64,000 nt of DNA from Halonotius pteroides (GTDB lineage: Archaea; Halobacteriota; Halobacteria; Halobacteriales; Haloferacaceae), in assembly GCF_003605635.1 (NCBI RefSeq), contig NZ_QMDW01000010.1, forward strand, positions 43,440 to 107,439. The letters are read 5' to 3'. Position numbers and translations under genes: made by a program. Position 1 is the first letter of the stretch. The number at the start of each line of letters is the position of its first letter. The notes below the pieces were generated by a model, which saw only the letters and a program-made list of their open reading frames with translations, was not told the DNA's origin and made no database searches. Below are positions 30,407 through 37,823 of this stretch, piece by piece.

Positions 30407-31504
30407 CTAATCAATATACGCAGATATTTCATCCCTGAAAAAATTCTTAGCCTCTTTTCGATCCATAACGGTGATTGCTTTTCTATCATTGAGCTCCTGA
30501 TAACAACTCAACGATCCGGGATTATCTAGTACGATCAGATAATCTTCCTTGCACATATAATCTCTGTCTCTGCTTTCGTTAAAAAATTTCACACATCCAT
30601 TATTTTCTTGAGCGAATTTGCAGGCGTGATCGAAAATATCTAAGGATTTTGCCTTCGCCGAGTCCATCGATCTTCCGGTTTCCAAATATATTTTTGGGCT
30701 AGGATAATGCAGAATGCTACGGATGCTCTCTGCAGTGTGTGGGATCATCTTCTCTAAATCATCTCCATGATCAATAGCTTTTGAATCCACGTACGCAGAT
30801 TCATCTGGGGTTATGTTTTTTAAAAATTCGTAGATTTCCTTCTCGCCCCACTCGTCTACCTGTTGTTTGACCATATCCATCGTTAGATCTGCTAGAGAAA
30901 GGAGAGGATACGTTTTATCGCCCTGAGGAACAACCTGAATTTGATCTGCCAAGCCACCTACTCCAAGCCACGCTTCAGAAATGTGGCCGCCAAAATCGTC
31001 CGTCATTACGTTCTTGTGTATTGGCCAGTCATCGTGAGGAAGATGATGCGGTCTAGTCTCTTTCTTCCGTAAGTATTCCCATATTGCAATTATGTTATAG
31101 TATTTTTCCAAGAAATTGTTCATAAACTTTTGAGATTCTATTCTTTTCTTATCATCTTCATTTTCATCAAAAATATCAATCCACATTGGAGACAACGAGG
31201 TTTCAACAAACTGCACCTCACGTATTGTATCGATGGACAACAGCTCAGTAACAATATCTCGACGTGCTTCTGCACGATCCCAATCAGTAACCCATCTCGT
31301 GATATCTGAATCTTTAATTATTGGGTGCTGTGTTTCAATATTATATTGTTTGGATTTCTGTTTAACAACATCGAAATACGCCTCATTAAAATCATCTAAA
31401 TCATCAACAGCAACTGCAACTGCCGCGAGACTAATCCAATTGGGTCTTTGATCATGGAATTTATATTTTGTCGCATCGGAGGCAACCCAGCCGTTGTCAG
31501 TCAT
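30407..31504 (-). CDS. orphan AT-rich gene, DUF3800-like (RNase-H-fold) protein
   Basis: 365 aa from ATG 31504; a GTG two codons earlier is possible. Function not established. Residues ~1-215 resemble DUF3800 proteins: an early Asp (GWVASDATKYKF), a strand-helix WISLAAVAVAVDDLDDFNEAYFDVVKQK, a polar IIKDSDITRWV, and a late TYPLLSLADLTMDMVKQ in the place of the conserved Q-LADL helix. The C-terminal ~130 residues are an unrecognised alpha/beta domain (KIYLETGRSMDSAKAKSLDIFDHA, DYLIVLDNPGSL). Base composition is far more AT-rich than its neighbours and codon use differs, which points to horizontal transfer. Tandem hairpins follow its 3' end. DUF3800 proteins are often found in mobile or defence contexts. 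Confidence 0.55.
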   Translation of the reverse strand: MTDNGWVASDATKYKFHDQRPNWISLAAVAVAVDDLDDFNEAYFDVVKQKSKQYNIETQHPIIKDSDITRWVTDWDRAEARRDIVTELLSIDTIREVQFVETSLSPMWIDIFDENEDDKKRIESQKFMNNFLEKYYNIIAIWEYLRKKETRPHHLPHDDWPIHKNVMTDDFGGHISEAWLGVGGLADQIQVVPQGDKTYPLLSLADLTMDMVKQQVDEWGEKEIYEFLKNITPDESAYVDSKAIDHGDDLEKMIPHTAESIRSILHYPSPKIYLETGRSMDSAKAKSLDIFDHACKFAQENNGCVKFFNESRDRDYMCKEDYLIVLDNPGSLSCYQELNDRKAITVMDRKEAKNFFRDEISAYID

Positions 31505-31588
31505 ATACACTTTTCATAATTCAGACTACATCAAGTTAGGGGATCAGAAGCTCAAGATCAATGCAGAGATAGACTGAGAGAAATCCAT

Positions 31589-32023
31589 CTAAGACCTTGT
31601 GTGAGTGATATCATAAGCCCCGCCGTGATCGAACGGGAGACTGATCACGATTTCCTCGTAGGGGAAGATCGGCTGTTTCGCCCGCTCGCTCGTCTCGAAG
31701 CGAATCACGCCGAGGCGTTCGAGTTCGGAGAGTTCCTCGTGGACGTTTTTCACGTCGCGGTTGACGAGCCGCGCGGTCTCGCGGATGCTCTCGGGAGCGG
31801 CGTCGGCGATGGTTTCGAGCAACGCCATCGTACGTGGATTGAACGTCTCGAACAGCAGGTCGGAACTCTCGAAGGCGAACCTGTCGGGGTCGTTGACCCC
31901 GTCGCTACGGCGCAGCCGCTCGATTGCCTCGCGGCCGTCGCGGTAGAGGTCGTCGTCGTGCTGTACCGTGACGAGCAGCGTGTCGGCCGTCGTCGTGTCG
32001 TCGAATGCGTCGGATAGTGTCAT
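31589..32023 (-). CDS. HVO_A0114-family HTH protein, likely TumA-type antitoxin
   Basis: 144 aa from ATG 32023, which has GAGGTGAT 5-12 nt upstream as a good ribosome-binding site. The middle is a winged helix-turn-helix (FNPRTMALLETIADAAPESIRETARLVNRDVKNVHEELSELERLGVIRFE), and the C-terminal strand pair (PYEEIVISLPFDHGG) completes the wing. It follows the TumE-like toxin by 18 nt in the same operon. The family is known as the DNA-binding antitoxin partner of TumE/DUF6516 toxins, so it should neutralise the toxin and repress the operon. Confidence 0.78.
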   Translation of the reverse strand: MTLSDAFDDTTTADTLLVTVQHDDDLYRDGREAIERLRRSDGVNDPDRFAFESSDLLFETFNPRTMALLETIADAAPESIRETARLVNRDVKNVHEELSELERLGVIRFETSERAKQPIFPYEEIVISLPFDHGGAYDITHTRS

Positions 32024-32041
32024 GTGTATCACCTCGTGGCC

Positions 32042-32380
32042 TCACGGGTTGATTCGGGCTTTCGGGATTTCGTTCCAGAACCGGTCGTACAGTTCGACCA
32101 TGCCGGGAAACTGGACCGTTGTTGGTGTGGGATCGGGTGCAATGTGGAGTTCGTGGCCCTTGGTGGCCTCGTGAGCGTTGTCGTACCGGCGGATCGTTCC
32201 GTCGTCGAGGGTCTCCCTATCGACGGCATCGGGGGCGACCGCGCCGTAGTGGAGCGCGTACCGCCATCCGGACGGGTACGCGTCGGCCGCCGTTCGGCGG
32301 ATCATTAACCGAATGAACGTCCCGTCGGCGTACCGCTTCCGAAAGGTGAACCCGTCTAACTCGTCGTCCGTGAGGTTCAT
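32042..32380 (-). CDS. TumE-like toxin (DUF6516)
   Basis: 112 aa. The family pattern is visible: a leading TFRKRYADGTFIRLMIRR strand pair, then WRYALHYGAV, a RYDNAHEATKGHELH motif (conserved D-N-x-H and G-H-E-x-H) and a C-terminal FWNEI. DUF6516/TumE toxins are small ribonuclease-like proteins paired with HTH antitoxins. It is the first gene of a two-gene operon with the HTH protein and has a repeated octamer upstream. Confidence 0.78.
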   Translation of the reverse strand: MNLTDDELDGFTFRKRYADGTFIRLMIRRTAADAYPSGWRYALHYGAVAPDAVDRETLDDGTIRRYDNAHEATKGHELHIAPDPTPTTVQFPGMVELYDRFWNEIPKARINP

Positions 32381-32386
32381 CCCCGG

Positions 32387-32437
32387 CTGTTGGTTTGTGA
32401 GCCATCAGTGTGAGACTGTTGGTTCTACTACCAACAG
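32387..32437. promoter_or_regulatory. three-copy octamer upstream of the toxin-antitoxin operon
   Basis: CTGTTGGT occurs at 32387-32394 and 32416-32423, and its reverse complement ACCAACAG at 32430-32437. The last two form an inverted repeat with a 6-nt centre. All lie within 57 nt upstream of the tumE-like start codon, where an autorepressor would bind. Confidence 0.55.
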
Positions 32438-32454
32438 CTACCGCAGGCAACGCG

Positions 32455-32541
32455 TTATTTCAGCCGATAAATACGCGCTTCCCACGGCCGCAGATCGAAG
32501 CCAGCGGCGTCGACATCGGTCGCCCGTTCGTCTCGAAGCGC
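32455..32541 (-). pseudogene. 3' remnant of an alpha-glucosidase gene
   Basis: The minus strand reads DERATDVDAAGFDLRPWEARIYRLK and stop. The intact alpha-glucosidase at 34218-35990 ends with DERATDVDAAAFDLRPWEARIYRLR. The 25 residues differ at two positions, and similarity disappears upstream (toward 32545). This is the tail of a second, now lost, glycosidase gene or a partial duplication. Confidence 0.85.
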
Positions 32542-32698
32542 ACCACGCTGGGCCGTCTGGGTTCAGATAATATCATTCTAAGATTATGAAACGATAGCCC
32601 AATGTGATCGTACAAACACCCGATCCATTTCGACCACACCCTCATGATATAGCTAGCTTTTTTCGCGTTCGGTCGAAAGTAGTGGTGTGTCTCAAACA

Positions 32699-33703
32699 AT
32701 GCAAGCAGCCGTTGTGCCGGAAGCCGGTGCTGAGTTTGAACTCGTTGAGCGGGATATCCCTGTGCCCGCAGCCGACGAGGTACGGATCGCGGTCGAAGCC
32801 TGTGGCGTCTGTCACAGCGACGCCTTCGTCAAAGAGAGCGGCCATCCACAACTGAGCTACCCGCGTGTGCCGGGCCACGAGGTAACCGGCTACGTTGATG
32901 CGGTCGGTGACGACGTTTCACAGTGGGCCGAAGGCGAGTTTGTTGGTGCTGGCTGGCACGGCGGCCACTGTTTCAGCTGTGAGCCCTGCCGACGCGGTGA
33001 GTTCCTCAAGTGCGACAACGCCGATATTACCGGGTTGACTTTCGATGGTGGCTACGCCGAGTACACCACCGTCCCGGCCGAGGCGATCGCAGCGGTGCCG
33101 GACGATCTCGCCGCTGTTGATGCGGCCCCGCTTCTGTGTGCGGGCGTCACGACGTACAACGCGCTTCGCAACGCCGATCTCCAACCCGGGGATCTCGTCG
33201 CCGTCCAGGGCGTTGGTGGCCTCGGTCACCTCGGGATCCAGTACGCTCACGCTGCCGGTTACGAGACGGTTGCGCTCTCCCGCAGCCCGGACAAGGAATC
33301 GCTCGCGATGGAGTTGGGTGCTGATCACTTTATCAACGCCAGCGAGCGTGACTCGGCAGCAGCCATCCAATCGCTCGGCGGTGCCGATGGGGTGCTCGCA
33401 ACAGCTCCCTCCAGTGAAGCGATCTCCTCGGTTGTTGCGGGCATCGGCAACGACGGTGCGGTGATCATCGTTGGTGTCCCCGGTGAGGACGTTGCGGTGA
33501 ACGCCCAGCATCTTATCGGTACTGCCGGATCAGTCGAAGGCTGGGGTTCCGGTGACGCCCGCGACTCACAGGATACGCTTGAATTTAGCTCTCTCAGAGA
33601 GATTACCCCGCAGATCGAAACCTACCCGCTGTCCGACGTTGCAACCGCATACGACCGGATGATCTCCAACGACGCACGGTTCAGAGCCGTACTTACGATG
33701 TAG
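32699..33703 (+). CDS. adh: zinc-dependent alcohol dehydrogenase (MDR family)
   Basis: 334 aa from ATG 32699 (MQAAVVPEAG); an in-frame GTG at 32687 adds four residues. The catalytic zinc ligands are in ACGVCHSD and PGHE, and the structural zinc is bound by the cysteines of CFSCEPCRRGEFLKCDN. The NAD(P) fold has VQGVGGLGHLGIQYA (GxGGxG), followed by a C-terminal substrate domain. It oxidises primary alcohols or reduces aldehydes. It stands alone, next to the accessory island. Confidence 0.92.
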   Translation: MQAAVVPEAGAEFELVERDIPVPAADEVRIAVEACGVCHSDAFVKESGHPQLSYPRVPGHEVTGYVDAVGDDVSQWAEGEFVGAGWHGGHCFSCEPCRRGEFLKCDNADITGLTFDGGYAEYTTVPAEAIAAVPDDLAAVDAAPLLCAGVTTYNALRNADLQPGDLVAVQGVGGLGHLGIQYAHAAGYETVALSRSPDKESLAMELGADHFINASERDSAAAIQSLGGADGVLATAPSSEAISSVVAGIGNDGAVIIVGVPGEDVAVNAQHLIGTAGSVEGWGSGDARDSQDTLEFSSLREITPQIETYPLSDVATAYDRMISNDARFRAVLTM

Positions 33704-33827
33704 ACCGCGACTCACACCAAGCACCGCCCCCGTTTTCAACACATCGAGCTATCTCGCCTCCCGCCCGACGCGGCTCCATTGCCACAAACGGATTATTTTT
33801 ATTTGCCATAGCCCCATTTTTTAGCCC

Positions 33828-34145
33828 ATGTCAGCTCACTGTGACTCACACAGTTGTTCGATCCTTCCTGACTCGGTGCCGGACTCACTGCAGCCGACCA
33901 CACGGCTGAGCTGGGAGCTTGGATCGCGTGTCGTCGACGACGCTGAAGCCTCACTTGAGTCAGAGTGGTACCGCACTGCGGGGGGGTGGCGGCTCAGCGT
34001 GTATCGCGTGACCAACCATACTGATATCCTCCAGCTGCAAACGCCTGCTGGCCGAGAGCTGTTCTACGGGGTTACACAAGCTGGCTTTAGCTCAGCGGTC
34101 TCCGCGCTTGAGGCGGCAAACTCCTGGTGTCGCATATCGGCCTAA
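33828..34145 (+). CDS. hypothetical small haloarchaeal protein
   Basis: 105 aa, not recognised. The first ~25 residues are Cys/Ser-rich (HCDSHSCSIL). The rest is a compact alpha/beta protein (WYRTAGGWRLSVYRVTNHTDILQLQTPAGRELFYGVTQ). There is no signal peptide or membrane segment. Codon use matches neighbours, and an AT-rich TTATTTTTATTTG lies ~35 nt before the ATG as a possible TATA element, so I regard it as real. Confidence 0.6.
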   Translation: MSAHCDSHSCSILPDSVPDSLQPTTRLSWELGSRVVDDAEASLESEWYRTAGGWRLSVYRVTNHTDILQLQTPAGRELFYGVTQAGFSSAVSALEAANSWCRISA

Positions 34146-34217
34146 CACAGTCACACCTGTTGTCGATCGCCGTTGCGGTCGTTTTCGACGGACAAAGTTG
34201 TACTCGACAGCGTCAGC

Positions 34218-35990
34218 TCAGCGCAACCGATAGATCCGCGCCTCCCACGGTCGCAGATCGAAGGCCGCGGCGTCGACATCGGTTGCCCGCTCGTCGGCTC
34301 CGTAGTTACACACCAGGAGTTCGGCCTCCATCTCGTGGGGATTGAACTCAACCTCATACTCCGGAATCCAGGTGTGGCTCTCGAACTCGGCGAAGTTGAG
34401 CGTAACTAGCAGTCGCTCCCCGCCCAGCGTACGCACGTACGACCAGACCTCCTCGTGGTCGTTGATCAGCACCTCGTAGTCGCCGTAGACCAGCACGTCG
34501 CTCACGTCGCTGTCCTTCCGGAGGTCCATCAGGTCGCGGTAGTAGTGCCAGATCGAATCCTTGTCGGCGCGGGCGGCCTCGACGTTGATCTCGTCGTGGT
34601 TCGGGTTGACGCCGATCCACGGCTCGCCGTCGGTGAAACCGGCGTTTTCGCTGTCGTCCCACTGCATCGGCGTCCGGGCGTTGTCGCGGCTGTTGTGCCG
34701 CAGGCCGTGTTTGATGTCGTCGAAATGCTCGATCTCGCCGCTTTCGAGGGCGTTTCGCACGGGGTTGATCGTCTCCACGTCGCGGAACTCCTCCAGTGAG
34801 TCGAAGGGGTAGTTCGTCATGCCGATCTCCGCGCCTTGGAAGATGTACGGTGTCCCGCGTAACGTGAAGATCAGCGTTGCCAGCAGTTTGGCGGACGCCT
34901 CGCGGTACTCGTCGTCGTTGCCGAACCGCGAGACCAGCCGCGGCTGGTCGTGATTGCTCAGGTAGATGCTATTCCAGCCGTCCTCGGCGAGCCCGTACTG
35001 CCAGCGATTAAACGAGTCCCGCAGGTCGTTGAGCGTCCACTCGTTGGTTTCCCAGATCTCGCCGCCGTGATCCAGCAGGACGTGATCGAAGTGGAACAAG
35101 GTCGACAGCGGCCCATCGCGGCCGACGTAGTCGATAGCGGTCTCCATATCCATCCGACCCATCATCTCGCCGAGGGCGAACACGTCGCGGTCGGCGAGCA
35201 CGCGGTCGTGCATCTCATCGAGGAACTCCTGCATCCGTGGGCCGTCGAAGGTCTCCCAGACCTCGGTATCGTTTCGCGGCGGGTCGTGTTTCGTCACCGA
35301 ATCCGGCTTTGAGAGAAGGTTGATCACGTCCATCCGGAAGCCGTCGATCCCCTTCTCAAGCCACCACTCCATCATCTCGAAGATCTCGTCGCGCACGTCG
35401 GGATTTTCCCAGTTCAGATCGGGCTGTTTCTCGTCGAACAGATGGAGATACCACTTGCCAACATCCTCGTCGTAGGCCCACGCTGGGCCGCCGAAGAAGG
35501 ACTCCCACTCGTTTGGTGGGGCCTCGTCTTCGGGGCCGAGATGGCCGGTGAAGCCCCCGACATCAGTGCGACCCTGCTTCCAGATGTAGTAGTCGTGATA
35601 GTCGCTATCGGGATCGCGGGCGTCAACAAACCACTCGTGTTCGTCGGAGGTGTGGTTCACCACGAGATCCATGATGAGCTTGATATCGCGGTCATGGAGA
35701 CCATCCAGCAGCTCCTCCCAGTCGTCTATCGTCCCGAACTCGTCCATGATCGACTGGTAGTCGGCGATGTCGTATCCGTTGTCGGCGTTCGGTGACTCAT
35801 ACACCGGGTTGAGCCAGATGATATCGACGCCGAGATCGTCGAGATAATCGAGTTTTTCGATGATCCCTGGGATATCGCCGACCCCATCGCCGTCTGTATC
35901 ATTGAAACTCCGCGGATAGATCTGATAGATAACCGATTCTTTCCACCATGCACGGTCAAGAAGCTGTTCGTCCGTCGTCGAGGCTGTCAT
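34218..35990 (-). CDS. malA: alpha-glucosidase, GH13 family
   Basis: 590 aa (beta/alpha)8 glycosidase of the oligo-1,6-glucosidase group. Conserved regions: DLVVNHTSDEH, GFRMDVINLL with nucleophile D221, FALGEM with acid/base E275, and SNHDQPR with transition-state stabiliser D348. The protein ends with the small beta domain. No signal peptide, so it acts in the cytoplasm on imported malto- or isomalto-oligosaccharides or sucrose. A 25-residue copy of its C-terminus survives 1.7 kb away at 32455-32541. Confidence 0.93.
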   Translation of the reverse strand: MTASTTDEQLLDRAWWKESVIYQIYPRSFNDTDGDGVGDIPGIIEKLDYLDDLGVDIIWLNPVYESPNADNGYDIADYQSIMDEFGTIDDWEELLDGLHDRDIKLIMDLVVNHTSDEHEWFVDARDPDSDYHDYYIWKQGRTDVGGFTGHLGPEDEAPPNEWESFFGGPAWAYDEDVGKWYLHLFDEKQPDLNWENPDVRDEIFEMMEWWLEKGIDGFRMDVINLLSKPDSVTKHDPPRNDTEVWETFDGPRMQEFLDEMHDRVLADRDVFALGEMMGRMDMETAIDYVGRDGPLSTLFHFDHVLLDHGGEIWETNEWTLNDLRDSFNRWQYGLAEDGWNSIYLSNHDQPRLVSRFGNDDEYREASAKLLATLIFTLRGTPYIFQGAEIGMTNYPFDSLEEFRDVETINPVRNALESGEIEHFDDIKHGLRHNSRDNARTPMQWDDSENAGFTDGEPWIGVNPNHDEINVEAARADKDSIWHYYRDLMDLRKDSDVSDVLVYGDYEVLINDHEEVWSYVRTLGGERLLVTLNFAEFESHTWIPEYEVEFNPHEMEAELLVCNYGADERATDVDAAAFDLRPWEARIYRLR

Positions 35991-36085
35991 ATCTCTTCTT
36001 GTTCGTCCGACTGCGTTAATACCTCTGTTTCCGGCGACAATGCTGATGCGTGTGTTTTAGGATGCTACCAGCGAACAGTCAGCTA

Positions 36086-36259
36086 ATGAGCGCACACGAC
36101 CACACCGACGATGATCCGTTCGACCGACACGAGGAGGGGACGGCCACCCGTGTTACTGCCCCGATGCAGTCGTTTACCCGCCAGCAAGCGACGACCGGCG
36201 GGCTCATACTGCTTGGTGGCCTCCTCGTCGTGTTTGGACTCCCGTTGATCGCGCTGTGA
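36086..36259 (+). CDS. small single-helix membrane protein (DUF7550-like)
   Basis: 57 aa from ATG 36086 (MSAHDHTDDDPFDRHEEGTATRV); the frame upstream is spurious. The acidic/His-rich N-terminal half carries a TRVTAPMQSFT motif that I recall from a widespread haloarchaeal family. The C-terminal half is one transmembrane helix (GLILLGGLLVVFGLPLIAL). Function unknown. Convergent with the ABC ATPase gene, 12 nt apart. Confidence 0.72.
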   Translation: MSAHDHTDDDPFDRHEEGTATRVTAPMQSFTRQQATTGGLILLGGLLVVFGLPLIAL

Positions 36260-36271
36260 GCCGGCTGTCGA

Positions 36272-37489
36272 CTACAGGCTCTCGGTGAACGAACAGAAAT
36301 CGCCGTCCCCAGTGACCCCACACTGTTCGCCTGTCTCGTCGATCCCAGGGCGTGGATACCACGCCAGCGGGTGATCGGCGACGAGATCAACGGTCACACG
36401 CTCGCCGAGCTCGAAATCCTCGACGTGGTTGTGTAGGCAGTGGATCGTATCCCCGCTATCGAGTTCGACCCGGTAGATGAATGATGGGCCGACGTACTGT
36501 CGGGAGACAACCTCGCCGTCGGTCTGCTCCTCGTGGGCCCGGCCAGCCCGGAGGTCGTCAGGTCGGACGAGTACGTCGACAGCGATACTGTCATACTCCG
36601 CGGCGTAGCCGTCGAGTGTTCGGGCATCGAACGTTCCGATCCCGGTTTTGACGGTGTCGTCGTGGACGTATGCCGTCACAAAGCTTGCCCGGCCGAGGAA
36701 GGAGGCAACAAAGCGGGATTTTGGTTGCTCGTATACGCGCTCAGGGCGACCGAGCTGTTCGATCTCCCCGTTGTTCATCACGGCGACGCGATCGGAGATC
36801 GAGAGCGCTTCCTCCTGGTCGTGGGTGACCGAGATCGCGGTGACGCCAGCTTCCTTGAGAATTGATCGAACCTCCTCGCGCATCTCGACCCGCAGCCGAA
36901 CATCGAGATTTGAAAACGGCTCATCAAGCAGCAACACCGCAGGCTCAGGAGCGAGCGACCGGGCGAGCGCGACGCGCTGTTTCTGTCCGCCCGACAGTTG
37001 ATCCGGCGACTTTTCACCGTGGTCAGGCAGATCCACTAACTCCAGAAGCTCATCGACACGGGCCTCAGTGTCGACAGCGTCCATGTCGTCGACCCCGAAA
37101 GCGATGTTCTCTCGCACCGAGAGATGCGGAAACAGCGCGAAGTCCTGAAAGACGATCCCCACATCTCGTTCCTCAGGGTCGGTCGCCTCGGCTGGCCGTG
37201 CCACCGGCTTGTCGTTAAGTGTGATCTCTCCCGCTGTCGGCGTTTCAAGCCCGGCCAGCAGCCGGAGCGTCGTTGTTTTCCCGCACCCGGAGGGGCCGAG
37301 TAGCGTGAGGAGTTCGCCGCGTTCGACCGCCAGCGAAACCTCCGAAACCGCGGTCTCCTTGCTGAACTCCTTGGTTACCCCATCAACTTCGAGAATCGGA
37401 TCGTCGACGGTTGATTCCGACTCATCGGCCATCGTCGGGTGCTCGGCGTCCTGTGCGACCGCGCCGTGCATGAGTGAGTTGTTTGCCAT
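36272..37489 (-). CDS. ABC transporter ATP-binding protein, probably iron uptake
   Basis: 405 aa from the ATG at 37489; an ATG at 37432 (MADESES) is an alternative, and the still longer frame crosses the operator. Walker A GPSGCGKTT, Q-loop FQDFALFPH, signature LSGGQKQR, Walker B VLLLDEPFSNLD and the switch histidine (VTHDQEE) are intact. The ~120-residue C-terminal part is a TOBE-type regulatory domain (DVLVRPDDLRAG). It is closest to the FbpC/PotA group of importers. No permease or binding-protein gene is adjacent, so it must serve distant partners. A DtxR-like palindrome lies 73-88 nt upstream. Confidence 0.85.
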   Translation of the reverse strand: MANNSLMHGAVAQDAEHPTMADESESTVDDPILEVDGVTKEFSKETAVSEVSLAVERGELLTLLGPSGCGKTTTLRLLAGLETPTAGEITLNDKPVARPAEATDPEERDVGIVFQDFALFPHLSVRENIAFGVDDMDAVDTEARVDELLELVDLPDHGEKSPDQLSGGQKQRVALARSLAPEPAVLLLDEPFSNLDVRLRVEMREEVRSILKEAGVTAISVTHDQEEALSISDRVAVMNNGEIEQLGRPERVYEQPKSRFVASFLGRASFVTAYVHDDTVKTGIGTFDARTLDGYAAEYDSIAVDVLVRPDDLRAGRAHEEQTDGEVVSRQYVGPSFIYRVELDSGDTIHCLHNHVEDFELGERVTVDLVADHPLAWYPRPGIDETGEQCGVTGDGDFCSFTESL

Positions 37490-37561
37490 AGCGATCCGAA
37501 ATGGAGCAACCGAAAGCCAGCGACGGTGGCCATGGCCGCTCCGTTCTTGCTGCCACACTAC

Positions 37562-37577
37562 TTTAGGACATCCTAAA
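37562..37577 (-). promoter_or_regulatory. DtxR/Idr-like inverted repeat upstream of the ABC ATPase
   Basis: A perfect palindrome with 6-bp arms, TTTAGG-ACAT-CCTAAA. The TTAGG..CCTAA arms match the core of DtxR/IdeR boxes. The AT-rich arm TTTTAGG also sits where a TATA element of the minus-strand gene could be, so binding would block transcription. Confidence 0.55.
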
Positions 37578-37823
37578 AGCATGTCGGCTTCCGTCCCATC
37601 GGCCACACCAACAGTGTTGTTACCCGCTGTCGCCTCGGCTCCGGTGAAGCAACGGGGCGTCGACGTAGGATACCGACACCCCCACGCTTCAACCCGACCA
37701 CCACAAGCGATAGCTGTCGGCAGCGGTATTATCTCTGTAAGGTTAAAACGACACTACGGTGATCGCCAGTCCTTCGTTACCTCCATTCGCCGGCCACAAT
37801 CGAATCGACAGCGAGAGCGACTG

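Noticed and set aside
30167..30529. Plus-strand frame of 120 codons across the hairpin region
   Set aside because: AT-rich frame that runs through the hairpins and into the 3' end of the minus-strand gene; no family resemblance.
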